Part shown: piece after piece, positions 11,859 through 20,743 of the stretch
How the letters are laid out: each line of letters starts with the position of its first letter
How positions within the stretch are numbered: the stretch's first letter is position 1
DNA from: Symsagittifera roscoffensis
Taxonomy: Eukaryota > Xenacoelomorpha > Acoela > Convolutidae
Reading direction: 5' to 3'
Assembly (NCBI RefSeq): GCF_963678635.1
Contig: NC_087063.1
Span: 11,692,368-11,756,367 of the forward strand
DNA length: 64,000 nt
Program-made: the position numbers and the translations under genes
The notes under the pieces: model-generated
What the model was told of the DNA's origin: nothing
Database searches by the model: none
Seen by the model: only the letters and a program-made list of their open reading frames with translations

Positions 11859-14800
11859 CATGTTCTTCCGCTAAGACTTCTAGGTTTGGCGTCGTGTTGC
11901 TTGTGCGTGATGTGGTTGCATGTGGTTTGCTGATATCAATGCTGACATGCTCAATTTTATGAAAATTCAATGTTAACTACTGGGTGGGTACAAGTTACTA
12001 CAGTAATTTCAGTGAGACTGGTGTCTGCTCAAGGATTGTCGGCCTTTTTTCCGCTTCGTAACTTTGTCCAGTTGCTGATTTGAATTTCAAATGCCATGTT
12101 TAAAACAACAGGTTTTATTAAAATGTATGGGATTTGGTTGTTTTATATTTATATTTACGCTTTTGAAAATTTTATAACTTCGCATAAATTTTAGTTTCGT
12201 TTTTCGTACAAACTCTCCGACCAATGTTTAAAAAGGTGTTTCCCCTAGAAAATACGCTTACAACCTTGAGTGCCTGCACAGTCCCGTGGTCTCTTTTTGC
12301 ATTACCAATTTGTCTAATACTTCGAAAAAGTCTGTAGGGGAAATATTTGACCGATCTTTTTGATTTTTTTTCGTTTTCTCAAAATTTAACCCACTAAATC
12401 TAAGATTTTGGTGTTTCAATGAATAGAGGGGATTTGGAAAGCTTCCCTCCATTAGCGTCTACTCCCAAACTTTTTTAAACATAAAATTATGGCCCTCGGA
12501 ATAGTGAAACTTTTGATATTTTTGACCGTTTTTTAAGTTTTCTTGATCTTTCTCGAAAATAACCTCCCAAACCAGATGTTGTGGGTTCAATGGATATAAC
12601 GGGTAGTGAGAAGCAAAAACCTGTGGTTCTCGGAAATGTCAACTATCTGATTTGTTAACATTTTTTTCTGGACTCTTCTCGATAACTAGCCTGTCAAATT
12701 TGAAATCATAGGTCATATCATAATCGACACAACAGGTTGTTGGAAGCTTACTTCCCCCAGTTTGTTTTGAAAAAATCATGGCCTTCAAACAAGTTCTGAA
12801 ACTGTGACCGTTTTTTGGAAGTTTTGTGACTTTACTCGAACATTACCGTGCCAATTCTCAGGTTAAATGTTCAATCGAGGAACCCGATTTTGGGAATCGT
12901 CTCTACTTTACCGGCCACGATCTGCTTTTCGCAGAAAAAGTAACGGATTTAGGAAAGTCAAGTTTTTGAACTTAGTCCGTTTTTTAGAAATTTTTTGAAT
13001 TTTCTTAAAAACCAAGCTATCATGTCTGAGATTAAAAATTGAATAGAAATAAGCAGCTGCGCGCATTTTTTCCTGCAGAAGCGGTTATATTTTTTTTTGT
13101 AAAAGAAATGTTATGACTTTGGGAATATTCCAAAAACTCAAATATTTTCTTTTTTCTCACTAATTTTAGCAGAGGAACAACAAAGGTTTTGGGCAAAGTC
13201 CAGTGTTTGAAATTACGCGCTTCGTCCCGCATCAGTATAACAAATTCAAAAATAATCAAAGACGTGCTTCCAGCTCAAGCTTTGTCCTAGGTGTCCTTCG
13301 AGTTATACGAAAATTTTGGTTCACTTAGTTTTTTCTCAACATTTTTCATTTTTTTTCAACGTATGTTTTTTCATGTTTGTGTTGTATCGCAAGTGGTGCG
13401 AAGCTCCGCTTTGCCTCTGTGTTATAGTGGACTTGTCTCCTTCTACGACAGCCTGTTTTTTTTAGCTTTTATCTCCGATGAAGTTGAGGTTATTCTGTTG
13501 GGTTAGTCGGTGTGGGCTACTTGAACTTTGTTTTGACACTGTCTTCCTTTGATTGGTTCTCTTGGTGTAATGTGCTGCTGTGAGGCCGGCATCCTCTGTC
13601 AAGCTGTTTGATGCTTTAAAGGGTTCAACTTTCCCGCATTTACCGTGCTATCTGAGCTGGAGGAGTTCAACCTCACAAAGGGGATCAGTGGAGTGACTGA
13701 CCATGTCGAGGTATGTCGGTCTTGACTGGACTATTACTCAAGTATTGCAGATCATGTGGGACTTGGGTGCAGATACCACAGATATCTTACCGATACCGAG
13801 TACACATATGGGAGCTGAGCAAATAAACACCTAGCATCACGATCGAACCTTTTCTGTCTATTTTCATGGTCGGTGCGTTATGTAAGTAGCTGCCTACGAG
13901 GAACTGGTTAGAGAGTATTTCGAGAGGGCTCTGACGCTGGTAGGACTTGTCTTTTGTTCTGGTCTTTTATGCTGTCTTTCGCACAGAATGGTGATAATTT
14001 GTAGGTCTTTTTTGTTAGTGATACAATCCATTGGGTTCTAGCATATTTTTTGGGCACACTGCTCATCAATTGAGCCCTTGAGCAGTTATGCTACTAATGT
14101 GAGCTCCGAAGTTAAGCATGGTGATAACTCCCAATATATATTTTTTTAGAAGTGAAATTCAACAGACCATATTAGAAATATGGCCATTTTTTTGCTAACA
14201 ATTTTACTGCATTGATCTTTTTACCCTAAATGCATAGCTCTTTTGTGTAGTTATTACTGCATTGATTGATAGATAAGAGTGTGTTATCTATGAGCCACGG
14301 TTGTAGCTCATCCATCCATGTGTCCAGGGGTGGATCTAGGATTTTTTCGTGGAGGGGGCGAATTTTCAAAAAAATTTGACGACCTTTTTTTTAGCTCGAC
14401 CAAATGGATTTTTCAATCTCTCCCAAAGCAAGGAAAAACAACAGGCCAAAAAAGGCGTTATTAGGCTTTTTTGAAAATTTTGACCCCCCTCAAAATTAGG
14501 ATATATTGGCGCTAAAGGTCGGCAGGAGATCGAATCCCTGAGGGGGGGGGGGCGTCCCCCCACCACCTAAATCCACCCCTGCATGTTCAAAATGTTTAAC
14601 TGAGACGTTTTTGTGCAAATTGCGTCAGCCTTTGTCATCAGCATAAGTGATTTTGTTTAGTTCGTTGCTCCGTTCTGGCATTTAACTCATATACAAGTGA
14701 ATAGAGCCCCCTTTTTGAAGTGGAATAATTCTACCGGTCTTCCCGTCATGTGGTTTTTTGGCCAGTTGTTTAGTGAGTTGTGAACATGTGTACAAATTTG

Positions 14801-16959
14801 CCTACCGAAACAAAAAAAATACAGGTGTGCAATCAGGTCTGGGGTCAAGGCCTTGTTCTTTTTATTGTCTTTGCTTATAATTTTTTAAGTTAGTTAAATT
14901 GTTCCTTATTGTAAGCATAACAGTTTGTTGTTTTTGCCTGGTTTAACCCATGGGGGTGTATATTGTTAGTTGAAGTGAATGGCGCACAATTTGGCATCGT
15001 AGATGGTTGAGCCGTTTTTAAAGAGCATGGTTTCTTCTAAGCCCTGGGTGGATTGTGCCCTGATAGTGAGTTTATGTTTGAGAATAGTCCGCTTAATTGT
15101 ACAGTGGTGGCATTTATCCAGGAAAACATTATCTAGAACGTCTATTGTCCTGTATAATTTGTTGATTTTCTTATTGATTTTGGTTATATTGGGATGGTCA
15201 GGGTGTTCTTGTTGTTCCGACTTTCAAAAAAAAAAACAGAATATTTATGCTCGGTGTGGTTTTTTTGTATTTAGTCAATTTTCGGCGATCATAATAATAG
15301 TTTTTATTAAAAAGTTTGCATGCCCGATTGAAGATATCAACTCCATTGAAGGTAATGTTAATATATTTGTATAATTTGTCATATTGTTTAAATGACGCGT
15401 TCCTTTGATGTAGTTTGTTTCAGATTCCAGAACTTCTGAGAATGTCACTGGAAAGCATAATTCTAGAACTGATCAAGATCGACGTGGGAAACATTCCTCA
15501 ATTCTTTTCCGACTGCCTCAGCCAGCCGACGAAAGAGTGCGTTGATCAGTCAATCAGAGAACTGCAGCAGATGAATGCGATCACCTTTGACATAAAACTG
15601 ACACCACTAGGCCACCATCTCGCAATGTTGCCAGTCGAGCCAAGAATTGGGAAGTTCATTCTGTACGGAAGTATTTTCTCGTGTCTCGATCCTGTTCTAA
15701 CAATCGCAGCTTGCTTTTCTCATAAAGATCCATTTGTGGTGCCATTGGACAAAGAACGTCAAGTGAAGCAAGCCAAACAGTCTTTTTCAGCCGAGTTGAG
15801 CGACCCGTTGGTCTATGCAAACGCTCTGTATAATTATGAAAAAATGCTAAGAGATGGTCGAGGCCGACAATTGGATGCATTTTGTTGGGATAGTTTTCTG
15901 TCGAAATCAACCCTGAAGTTTATACTCGACATGAAGAAACAATTCGCCGAATATTTGCAAAAAGAGGGCTTTATTCACGGAACAGACTATAGAAATCAGA
16001 AGTACAATAAGTATTCGCAATGCGACATGGTTTTAAAAGCAATGGTTGTTGCTGGATTTTACCCGAGTATCATCAAAGTGGATAATTTTGGGAAAAGATC
16101 TCGGTTCAGACCTCTTTTTTCGAATTACGGAAAAGTTGACATTCACATGAAGTCTGTAGCTGCTGATATTCCGAGAGTTTCCTACAACTACATGGTCAAC
16201 TACATGCGAGTCAAAAGTCTAGGTGGGGTTAATTTGTACGATGTCTCTCCTGCACATCCTTATGCATTGATGTTGTTCGGATCTGATGTCAAGAAAAGTA
16301 AGTAATTGTGTGATGAACATTTTCGGCACGCAGGTTTTTCTGACTTTTCTACTAGATGCTTGCATTGCTTCGTACTTATAATTATTTCGTAGAAAGAAAG
16401 TTTTCCAAAAATTGAGTAACTGAAAAGTATCGCTTTTCCAACTTTCGATGACATTGTTTATAAGTGTCAATGAACGCAGTGAAGACACTTATATAGGTCG
16501 ACTTAATTTTTTTCGTTTTTTTTCAGGAAAATTTACCGATTGATCCAGTTCTCTCTAATTGGGCTATTTCCACGAGTAAAATGTTGATCATAGAATATTT
16601 TTGTGATTTACTGAGCTTCAACGTGATTTATTTTTTCTTCGAATTTCGAAGAATAAGTCATTTTTTTGTTCAATTTGATCGACACTTTTCTTGAGTTGAT
16701 CATCTGTTGGCTATGTTTTGTTTCTTGTTTAGGCCATGACGATAACGGAGCACCATTGATAGTGATTGACAAAGACATATCCTTCAGATGCGACCCACAA
16801 CTGGCAGACACTATAATTGGACTGAGTCAGGAGCTGAGCAATTTATTAGAGGCAAAAATTGCAAGAAGGTCACAGAACCAGTCAATAGATCTGCAGCAGC
16901 TGCAAGAGACGTTAACAAAAGCAGTTGTAGATTTAATTATGGGTGACCAAGATATCTGA
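4350..16959 (+). CDS. DHX36: DHX36 (RHAU) G-quadruplex DEAH-box helicase, complete, six exons
   Basis: Exons 4350-5004, 5099-5407, 10905-11144, 11362-11747, 15424-16297 and 16733-16959 join in frame to 896 codons (human protein 1008). DHX36 is an ATP-dependent 3'-5' helicase that unwinds G-quadruplex RNA and DNA. The N-terminus PHGNLRGRDIGMFYA matches the RHAU-specific motif that stacks on G-quartets and separates DHX36 from other DEAH proteins. Only four residues precede the motif, so the Gly-rich leader of vertebrates is missing. Helicase motifs: I GETGCGKTT (146), Ia CTQPRRISA, II DEVH (248), III MSATLNAE, IV AILVFVPGW, V STAIAETSITIDD, VI QRRGRAGR (501). Winged-helix, ratchet and OB-type C-terminal regions follow (TPLGHHLAMLPVEP, LDPVLTIAA, NYGKVDIHMKSV). 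Intron phases are 1,1,1,0,1. The start is the first ATG after an in-frame stop. Motif II is DEVH, where human has DEIH. Confidence 0.96.
5099..5407 (+). CDS. DHX36: DHX36 exon 2: RecA1 with DEVH and SAT motifs
   Basis: The acceptor is ATTTTAG|GTTC. It begins GSIVYCTTGMLLRW, carries LDEVHERSAHSD and LLMSATLNAEE, and ends in FFLEDVLQLS. The donor is GAGCG|GTAAGC, phase 1. The intron before it is only 94 bp. Confidence 0.94.
5697..6547 (+). pseudogene. ORF1 relic of the DHX36-intron retrotransposon
   Basis: Starts ATGATG with a heptad-rich segment (ENINQLSNDIDPSLKSILQ), suggesting a coiled coil. An RRM-like part (NCIIINNLPL) and the segment AIIVKFVYFDVKDRIWARK follow, then FIKNGKVFTHN. The C-terminus lies in a third frame (MSTQILDYVKKLRNEPEK, stop at 6547). 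Frame changes occur near 5850, 6040 and 6385, with a stop near 5870. It is therefore dead, but the layout is that of L1/CR1-type ORF1. Confidence 0.7.
6614..9120 (+). pseudogene. ORF2 relic (endonuclease-RT) of the DHX36-intron retrotransposon
   Basis: The endonuclease is readable: SLLNVNVRSLKSN, VTETWLNPND, VIMGDFNID and ADHFMIE. A stop follows at 7655-7657. The RT then continues with GNYRPISLLSTLSKS, LLDLKKAFDTVNH and GVPQGSVLGPLLFLIYIND. A frame change occurs at about 8170-8190, and stops occur at 8950-8952 and later. The catalytic box reads FAHD instead of FADD, so one metal-binding Asp is lost and activity is not expected. Confidence 0.85.
9904..10904. other. Rest of DHX36 intron 2, repeat fragments
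   Basis: No gene. Contains a perfect hairpin at about 9977-9999 (TACCCTTGC, five-base loop, GCAAGGGTA). A copy of the hairpin-tail module found in the tRNA-derived repeats lies at about 10533-10575 (GTGCTTCGCCTCTGTGT). The fragment shared with 4190-4225 lies at 10740-10770. The rest is T-rich. Confidence 0.5.
10905..11144 (+). CDS. DHX36: DHX36 exon 3: linker between RecA domains and motif IV
   Basis: Acceptor CATTCTAG|GTTATG. Encodes a basic PNNNQSQWRRKRPDPGEQ segment, which replaces the longer human insert here, then HLISFICRTQGEGAILVFVPG. The donor is CCAG|GTAATT, phase 1. A 217-bp intron follows. Confidence 0.93.
11362..11747 (+). CDS. DHX36: DHX36 exon 4: RecA2, motifs V and VI
   Basis: Acceptor GTTTCAG|GCTGGG. 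Carries LPLHSLMPTAEQ, PPGVRKVIVSTAIAETSIT and SAKQRRGRAGRVQKGYCFHLY. The donor is TATCAG|GTCAGC, phase 0. Confidence 0.94.
11793..11858. repeat. (GT)n microsatellite
   Basis: About 33 GT dinucleotides with one GC interruption, starting 46 nt downstream of the exon-4 donor of DHX36. Likely length-polymorphic. Confidence 0.98.
12170..13060. repeat. Degenerate tandem array in DHX36 intron 4, period about 140-175 bp
   Basis: A motif of the form GACCGTTTTTT is followed by a TTTCTTGATCTTTCTCGAAAA-like block and a GGTTCAAT-like block. It recurs near 12349, 12523, 12650 (weak), 12806 and 12977. Copies have diverged strongly, so this is an old array. No coding potential is seen. Confidence 0.6.
13061..14324. 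other. DHX36 intron 4, mixed repeats and a GC-richer stretch
   Basis: The hairpin-tail module of the tRNA-derived repeats lies at about 13379-13426. The stretch 13540-13830 is less AT-rich than its surroundings and contains a 33-codon open segment (AFTVLSELEEFNLTKG...). I cannot match it to a family, so it may be a coding relic. A 5S-rRNA-like fragment sits at 14101-14122. Nothing else is supported. Confidence 0.4.
14325..14581. mobile_element. hAT-like MITE, 257 bp
   Basis: Left end CAGGGGTGGATCTAGG and right end CCTAAATCCACCCCTG are imperfect terminal inverted repeats of about 16 bp. The flanking 8-mers CATGTGTC and CATGTTCA agree in their first five bases, compatible with a decayed 8-bp hAT target duplication. 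There is no ORF. A diverged relative lies at 56405-56640. Confidence 0.75.
14700..15214 (-). pseudogene. Unidentified coding relic on the minus strand of DHX36 intron 4
   Basis: Two open stretches are seen on the minus strand. Codons run from about 15214 to a TAA at 14966-14968 (some 82 codons, including LDKCHHCTIKRTILKHKL and EETMLFKNGSTIYD). A second stretch of about 55 codons runs from about 14875 to 14700 (NKALTPDLIAHLYFF, NNWPKNHMTGRPVELFHF). Amino-acid composition looks coding and the two lie in tandem, so they may be pieces of one decayed protein. I do not recognise the family. Confidence 0.4.
15424..16297 (+). CDS. DHX36: DHX36 exon 5: winged helix, ratchet, OB-type region
   Basis: Acceptor GTTTCAG|ATTCCAG. 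Contains IPELLRMSLESIILELI, LTPLGHHLAMLPVEPRIGK, SCLDPVLTIAACFSHKDPF and the C-terminal YGKVDIHMKSVAAD. The largest exon (874 nt). The donor is AAGAAAA|GTAAGT, phase 1. Confidence 0.95.
16298..16732. other. DHX36 intron 5 with fragment of dispersed repeat B
   Basis: At about 16455-16560 lies a copy of the dispersed motif 'AATGAACGNAGTGAAGAC...CTTATATAGGTC, T-run, CAGGAAAA', also seen near 19370, 47205 and 55215. The remainder is plain AT-rich intron. Confidence 0.55.
16733..16959 (+). CDS. DHX36: DHX36 exon 6, C-terminal end
   Basis: Acceptor TTGTTTAG|GCCATG. Encodes DDNGAPLIVIDKDISFRCD, then a helical tail ending MGDQDI and TGA at 16957-16959. It corresponds to the end of the OB-type domain and the C-terminal helix of human DHX36. 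Confidence 0.92.
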
Positions 16960-17279
16960 AAAGAAAGTTAAGCAAAAACTGCAACAACAGAAACCACGGA
17001 TGAATATAAATCAAATTTGTATGCTAAATTAAGTTTCTAGCTAATGTTTCTCAAAATGTACAAAATTTTTCTTTGAATTGAAAATGTCTTTAGTCTTTTT
17101 CGTTCAACTGCGTCTCCATAGCAATTTAACAAACAATACGCAAAAATGGAAACGAGTCTCAAACTTGGAAACGTATTCTTGTGCTCAACTCCACATATCC
17201 CTGAAAGAAGTGAATTCATAGTTTGCACAATTATCATAGCGATATAACAAAAAAAATTCTGCGTTCCAGAAAGTCTGTT
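16960..17279. other. DHX36 3' flank
   Basis: Presumed 3' UTR and flank. I see no canonical AATAAA close to the stop codon. Nothing else is recognised. Confidence 0.4.
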
Positions 17280-17625
17280 GTTACACTACCAATCAGCGTA
17301 GTGTATTATTACGAACCTTCTTTTAACCTAACCTGCAAATTCATTAAACGTGTTCACCTATTTGGAAATTTCACTGCAGCATTGGAAATTGAATAGCGTC
17401 TGTTCTCTGCTTGATTTGTGGCTAATGTTTTTTTTTACCTATTAAGCGTCCGTGGTTAGTATTTGCGACCTATAATCTCTAGGTTGCAGGTTCGAAGCCG
17501 AGATGTTGCCGCATTTTTACTAATTCGAGGCTTATTTCTAATTTTTATGATTGCATTTTATAGAGCTCCTTTTATCGTGTTCTCGCTAGTGCTTGCGAAG
17601 CGAAGCTTCGCCTCTGTTAAATTTT
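17280..17625 (+). repeat. tRNA-derived composite repeat, variant copy 1
   Basis: Begins AGCGTAGTGTATTATTACGAAC. The tRNA-like part at about 17447-17510 starts AAGCGTCCGTGG; its A box is decayed, and the B-box region is GGTTGCAGGTTCGAAGCC. The tail ends in GCGAAGCGAAGCTTCGCCTCTGT (about 17596-17618). Downstream of the B box, the text up to the tail aligns with the copies at 18120-18245 and 40185-40305. Confidence 0.7.
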
Positions 17626-17675
17626 TTTTTTCGTTCAATTTTTGTCGAAACATCTATTTATACTTAAGCTAATTG

Positions 17676-18250
17676 ATATTTCATTACACTTGCGACGCAA
17701 AGTGTATTGGTACGAAATTTCTGTTTTTCCAGCCTAAGTAGCAAATATTGATGCCACTTTTGGGGCACCTTTACAGCTTATTGATAGCATGCGCTTTGAC
17801 TTGAGATTAAGTTTAAATTCATCAATTCAACCGAAAAAAGCTATTTGTTTCAAACAACATAACTAATAACAAAAACTCGATATCAGAAGTTTTCTAAATC
17901 AGTATATCTCGCAATTGTTTGAAATGCGTTATTTATTTATACGTAATGTGGCTTAATGCTTTGCTATTTATTACATGCAAAATTGTGTCATTTTGTATTT
18001 GGTACTACTTTATTAGTATATGTAGCTGCGGTTTTGGTGGCTAGTTTTTGGGAATTTCAGGCATCCGTGGCTGAGTGGTAAGTGCGTTAGAGTCAATTTT
18101 GTTAGGTCGCAGATTCGAATCCGACACGTAGCCGATTTTTTGCTAATTAGAGGCTTATTTCTACTTTTTCTTATTTCACTTGATAGAACTGCTTTTTGGT
18201 CGTGTTCTCGCACGTGTTTGCAAAGCCCAGCTTTTCCACTGTGTTAAACA
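17676..18250 (+). repeat. tRNA-derived composite repeat, long copy 2
   Basis: Starts with a hairpin-like ACACTTGCGACGCAAAGTGT, followed by an AT-rich body of about 370 bp (TTTGTTTCAAACAAC, TATATCTCGCAAT). A tRNA-Ser/Leu-like core follows at about 18061-18130, with A box TGGCTGAGTGG and B box AGATTCGAATCC. The end shares TGGTCGTGTTCTCGC with other copies. Aligns end to end with 39827-40310. Confidence 0.75.
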
Positions 18251-19054
18251 CATTTCTAGGTAGTCTTATTGTTGTCATGTTCAAAAAACGTAACTTAAAT
18301 GCTATGTTAAATTGCTCATCAGTCAACAGCGTAAAACATTCCGAAGGAAATAAAACGTCTTTTTGCTGGTAACTCGAACCATTGATATCAAATTTTTGAG
18401 CCTATATACATACAGTTTTTGACCGTACATAATTTCAAGCGAGAAGCATTGAACCCTTCAGTTTCCCGCTTATACCTGGAACGCGATCTTTTTGATTTGT
18501 TTTCAAATTGATCTAAGCAGGCACTGGGTTGCTTTTCCAGTGATTTAAGAAACGCTCATTTATTTTATATATTTTTGACGTGATCTTCTAATAAGCAGCT
18601 AATTGAGTTTTTTTGAAAATTCATGAACGGAGCTTTGTCTTGAAATTTTTAAATAATGGTTTTATCTGAAAGCTAAGTTTTTAACACCTGATTACTTGGT
18701 TGATTTGATTTGGTCAAATATGCGCTTACGAATCATTAGTTTGTTTCAGAATTGATTGATTATTGGGTCTTCTCTTATAAAAATTTGATTTTTTTTTTGA
18801 AAAAGTTCAAAAATGTATGTTTTCTTTTATAGCAAATGCAGTATAAACCGATTGCGAGTGATCAGATACGAGTGAATATGCACTGCCGTCATCAGTTTTT
18901 GTCGGGAGTGTTATCAACTTGGATGAAACTTTTCTCGGGTTAAAAATTTCATTTACAGAATCACCGAATCATTTGGTGGATTGATTGGTAGTAAATACAA
19001 ATCAACGTCTCATTCTGCCTTATTTGGACTGGAGTTAACGTTCACATCTGGCAC
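18251..19054. other. Intergenic, nothing recognised
   Basis: AT-rich DNA without ORF, hairpin or repeat that I could match elsewhere in the window. Confidence 0.4.
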
Positions 19055-19440
19055 TGCTTAGTGTATTAGTATGACTCTCTTTTTGCAACCTAAATTGCAA
19101 ATAAGCTTTGTGTATTAGCATGACTCTTTTTTTTCAAGCTAAATCGCAAGTAAAAGTGCTCATAAGTACTCATTTGGTGGCAGTTTTGCTGTTATCTCGA
19201 TCGTACTCTTGAAAATTTCATCCTCTGCTTTAGTTGTGGCTAGTGTTTGCTGATTGTTAAGCGTCAGTGGCTGAGAGGGAAGGACGAGACTCTCAATCTC
19301 GAGGTTGCATGATAGAATCTGACACGTTGCAAAAGTTTTCTACTTTGAGGTTTATTGATACTTTTTTAAGAGTTATGATCGTAGTGAATTTTCTTATAAA
19401 GGTCTTGGTGTTTTGTTTTTCAGGAAAATGCTCTAATAAT
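19055..19440 (+). repeat. tRNA-derived composite repeat, variant copy 3
   Basis: Head GCTTAGTGTATTAGTATGACTC. The tRNA-like core at 19258-19325 (GTCAGTGGCTGAGAGGG) has a degraded B box. Its downstream end (AAAGGTCTTGGTGTTTT, CAGGAAAATG, 19398-19429) belongs to dispersed repeat B, so the two families are joined here. Confidence 0.6.
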
Positions 19441-19496
19441 TACACATGCATTCATGCACAGTATTACATTTATGAGTGCACATAGATATGTAAACC

Positions 19497-19935
19497 TAAA
19501 TCGCAAATAAAAGTGCTCATTTGGTGGCGTTTTTGCTGTTATCTCGATCTGTAGCATCGAAAATTTCATTTTATTGAAAGTTTCATCCTCTGATTTTTTT
19601 TGATTAGCCCCCGGTCTGCTCAGTGCAGGACCAACCGTGGGGGAGCCGCAGCCGGTCCCACCTTGCGGAGGTGGATGACACTGGGACCCCTCCAGCCGTG
19701 ACCGAAGCGGATTCGAACGCTTTAGTTGTGACTAGTGTTTGCTGATTGTTAAGCGTCCGTAGCTGAGAGGGAAGGATGTTAGACTCGCAATCTCGAGGTT
19801 GCATTTTCGTATCTGACACGGTGCAAAAGTTATGAATACTCTTCTACATACTCTTATATATGCCTTATGTTTTTTTGTTTTTTTCTTCAGGAAAATGCTG
19901 TAATAATTACACATGCGTTCTTACACATTATTACA
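19497..19935 (+). repeat. tRNA-derived composite repeat, variant copy 4, with an insertion
   Basis: Duplicates the structure at 19140-19440 (GCAAATAAAAGTGCTCATTTGGTGGC, GTTATCTCGATC, GTTTGCTGATTGTTAAGCGTC) but is interrupted by a GC-rich segment at about 19600-19722. The tRNA-like core lies at about 19750-19820. Confidence 0.6.
19600..19722. mobile_element. GC-rich insertion, possible short SINE
   Basis: Compared with the sister copy at 19200-19260, this piece is extra. It starts AGCCCCCGGTCTGCTCAG and ends GAAGCGGATTCGAACGC, a B-box-like motif. It is far richer in GC than anything around it. It could be a small tRNA-derived SINE; no A box is obvious. Confidence 0.4.
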
Positions 19936-19974
19936 GTTATGAGTTCACATAGGTATGTATGCAATTTTTAACTT

Positions 19975-20365
19975 CAAAGTTAGGTTAATTGCGCTCTCCA
20001 ATTACGAAGCGCAAATGGCGTAAAAAGTTAGAATTGTTTCTATGTTTGAAAGATGATTTAGTTTTAGATTTCTCAGCAGAATAAAAACTTTGCCCATTGA
20101 TCCAATTAGACTACCTCTATCAAAAGTGCCAATCTTAATTTGTTCTTGAAATTCAAAGAGCTTAAAGGACATGTTTTTTTTCTCTTTGGAATTCGGAAGT
20201 TGAAGTTAAAAAAAAACATTTCAGTGTTTTTATATGTCCTTTCACTCTGTTCCAACGCGTTCATGACTTTTTTTACAAATCTTTTAGGTATGTTTTCACT
20301 TAATAGAGCTGCTTTTTGTCGTTGTTTTGCTGGTGCTTGCAAAGCGCAGCCTGGCCTCTGTGTTC
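19975..20365. repeat. Dispersed repeat B copy plus hairpin-tail module
   Basis: Shares the order 'GCGCTCTCCAATTACGAA...AATGGCGTAAAAA...GCAGAATAAAAACTTTGCC...TTGATCCAATTA...AAATTCAAAGAGCTTAA' with 42140-42480, 47275-47650, 55275-55650 and 57650-57990. At 20310-20365 it runs into the GCAAAGCGCAGCCTGGCCTCTGTGTT tail of the tRNA-derived family. Confidence 0.6.
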
Positions 20366-20743
20366 CAGCTTGAAATAATGATCGGCGGCATATCGTCTTT
20401 TTTTGGCGGCTTAGTTGCTACAGCGTGGACTTTTCTGGCGATTGAAGCAATTCTCAACATAACTTAAAATCGTTTTAACGTTTTCTTCTAAGCACGCAGT
20501 TTATTGGAATTCTGATTAGTTGTGTGAATCAATTAGAAGTTTTGCTTGTTTTTTGGAAAAAATAAATTGTTTATTAAAGATTTTAGGATGCATTTTTTGA
20601 AATTTTTTGTTTGTGTTTTCAATCATCTCTCAGGCACAATAAAGCAATGAATAGAGTGTTGTCGTAATATTTTAAAATCACGTTTTCTTCTGACATCAAT
20701 GTTTAAATATTTTGATTAAAAGGGGCTGGATTTGATACTTACT
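20366..20743. other. Intergenic, nothing recognised
   Basis: AT-rich sequence with no ORF or repeat that I could match. Confidence 0.4.

Noticed and set aside
11644-11933. Open frames with long Val-Cys repeats downstream of DHX36 exon 4
   Set aside because: They are translation of the (GT)n microsatellite beyond the exon-4 splice donor, not protein.
13540-13830. Lost exon of DHX36 in intron 4
   Set aside because: Exons 4 and 5 already join without gap against the family sequence (KYQ-IPELLR), so no exon is missing here.
15003-15374. 123-codon + strand ORF with hydrophobic stretches
   Set aside because: It lies opposite the minus-strand coding relic and ends in repeat DNA; its hydrophobicity comes from T-rich sequence.
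18061-18130. Possible tRNA-Ser/Leu gene
   Set aside because: A and B boxes are present, but the acceptor stem and anticodon arm do not pair, and the same unit recurs with decay at 40120, 17447 and elsewhere, so it is a tRNA-derived repeat.
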